Shown piece by piece: positions 5,638-6,309 of a DNA stretch of 6,309 nt. A program made the position numbers and the translations under genes. Source of the stretch: Actinomycetes bacterium (GTDB lineage: Bacteria > Actinomycetota > Aquicultoria > CAJVYJ01 > JAUVQD01); NCBI GenBank assembly GCA_030598355.1, contig JAUVQD010000089.1, positions 1-6,309 on the forward strand, in the 5' to 3' direction. The notes beneath the pieces were generated by a model. That model was given only the letters and a program-made list of their open reading frames with translations. It made no database searches and was not told the DNA's origin. How positions within the stretch are numbered: position 1 is the stretch's first letter; the number at the start of each line of letters is the position of its first letter.

Positions 5638-6309
5638 TACCCGAATCCTTTTGATGAAATTGTTGACAACCATAGGAGGGGCCCCGGCATAACACCGATG
5701 ATCAGCGTACCAAGAACGGTAACCCAGACCACGCCTTTATAGGCGACTGGAAAAACCAGCGGCGCTTCCGTTACCGGTTCCAGAACATACATATGCCTTA
5801 TAACATTGACGTAGTAATAAAGCGAAATAGCGCTATTAAGCAAGCCGAGCAAAGCCAGCCACCATAATCCCTTGTTTACCGCGGCCGCGAAAATATAAAA
5901 TTTGCCCCACAAACCAGCTGTCGGCGGCATCCCCGCCAAGGCTATCATGAAAACCGCCATAGTTATTGCCAAGAACGGCGCCCGCTTGGACAAACCATCA
6001 AAATTTACGATATCTTCCCCTCCGCTCGACCCATGACCGACAGCCATGACTATGGCAAAAGCTCCAAGATTCATAATGGTGTAAATAGCGATATAAAGAA
6101 GAATCCCTGTAATCGCTTGATTAGACGCGACAGCAAAACCAACCAAAATGTATCCGGCATGGGCAATGGAGGAATACGCCAGCATGCGCTTAATATTTGT
6201 TTGCGGAATCGCCAGCAAGTTGCCTACAAACATAGAAGCTATAGCCATAGCTATGAATAAAATTTTCCAATAGCTGGCAAATACCGGAAAGCCAATAAAA
6301 AGTATCCGA
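5637..6309 (-). CDS. nuoN: NuoN-like NADH-quinone oxidoreductase membrane subunit (C-terminal part; start outside window)
   Basis: NuoN is one of the three antiporter-like subunits of the complex I membrane arm, which translocate protons when quinone is reduced. The frame is open to the right edge, so only the last 223 residues are seen; family members are usually about 450-500 residues. The visible part begins in a hydrophobic helix (RILFIGFPVF). It then has NIKRMLAYSSIAHAGY, the YTIMNLGAFAIV helix in which NuoN lacks the His/Lys pair of NuoL/M, the cytoplasmic SKRAPF loop, and PPTAGLWGKFYIF with the conserved membrane lysine (residue 136 of the visible part). A hydrophobic C-terminal helix ends the protein. 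The YTIMNLGAF and GLWGKFY motifs point to NuoN rather than NuoM or MrpD. It is the most upstream gene in the window. Its TAG stop overlaps the GTG start of the next antiporter gene, so the two are probably translationally coupled. Family assignment is firm; membership of a full nuo operon is inferred, since no other nuo gene is in the window. Confidence 0.9.
   Translation of the reverse strand, partial: RILFIGFPVFASYWKILFIAMAIASMFVGNLLAIPQTNIKRMLAYSSIAHAGYILVGFAVASNQAITGILLYIAIYTIMNLGAFAIVMAVGHGSSGGEDIVNFDGLSKRAPFLAITMAVFMIALAGMPPTAGLWGKFYIFAAAVNKGLWWLALLGLLNSAISLYYYVNVIRHMYVLEPVTEAPLVFPVAYKGVVWVTVLGTLIIGVMPGPLLWLSTISSKGFG
5646..5652 (-). promoter_or_regulatory. Shine-Dalgarno AAAAGGA deciding the GTG 5637 start
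   Basis: AAAAGGA on the minus strand ends eight bases before GTG 5637, inside the last codons of the nuoN-like gene. The longer in-frame ATG at 5673 is preceded by GGGGCCCCTCCT, which is the wrong sense for ribosome binding. The stop and start overlap as TAGTG, favouring re-initiation by the ribosome that finishes nuoN. Confidence 0.7.

Noticed and set aside
1..6309. Possible frameshift or pseudogene among the antiporter genes
   Set aside because: All four frames are uninterrupted, and conserved motifs appear in order in each. The missing ends are due only to the window edges.

Overview
The window is one stretch of a minus-strand operon and is coding almost from end to end. It holds five genes, read from right to left. 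Both outermost genes run off the window edges. Four of the five belong to the antiporter-like membrane subunit family shared by respiratory complex I (NuoL/M/N) and the Mrp Na+/H+ antiporters. The fifth is a small membrane protein with an extreme acidic and histidine-rich loop. I see no RNA genes, mobile elements, CRISPR arrays, promoters or terminators.

Organism: clear Shine-Dalgarno sequences, GTG as well as ATG starts, and tightly coupled genes indicate a bacterium (an archaeon is less likely). G+C is moderate, by eye somewhat below half. The NuoN-like protein resembles those of bacteria with full nuo operons. I cannot name a lineage from this sequence; an anaerobic or facultative group is only a guess.

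Layout in transcription order: (1) 6309-5637, the C-terminal part of a NuoN-like subunit whose start lies beyond the window. (2) 5637-4102, an MrpD/NuoM-like subunit whose likely GTG start overlaps the nuoN stop codon (TAGTG). (3) After a 47-nt gap, 4054-2558, a second MrpD/NuoL-like subunit. (4) 2552-1986, a two-helix membrane protein with a loop of about 90 residues made largely of Asp, Glu and His. (5) 1986-1, a third NuoL/MrpD-like subunit, open at the left edge. It has a C-terminal extension with an exact 26-residue tandem repeat.

How they fit together: all four antiporter-like proteins keep most of the membrane Glu, Lys and His residues that make up the proton path in this family. Three junctions are overlapping or nearly so, which suggests the products are made in fixed ratio and assembled together. 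The simplest reading is a complex-I-like or Mrp-like machine with an enlarged set of ion-pumping modules, plus a dedicated accessory protein carrying a polyanionic, possibly metal-binding, outer loop. Whether NADH, ferredoxin or hydrogenase subunits lie upstream cannot be seen here.
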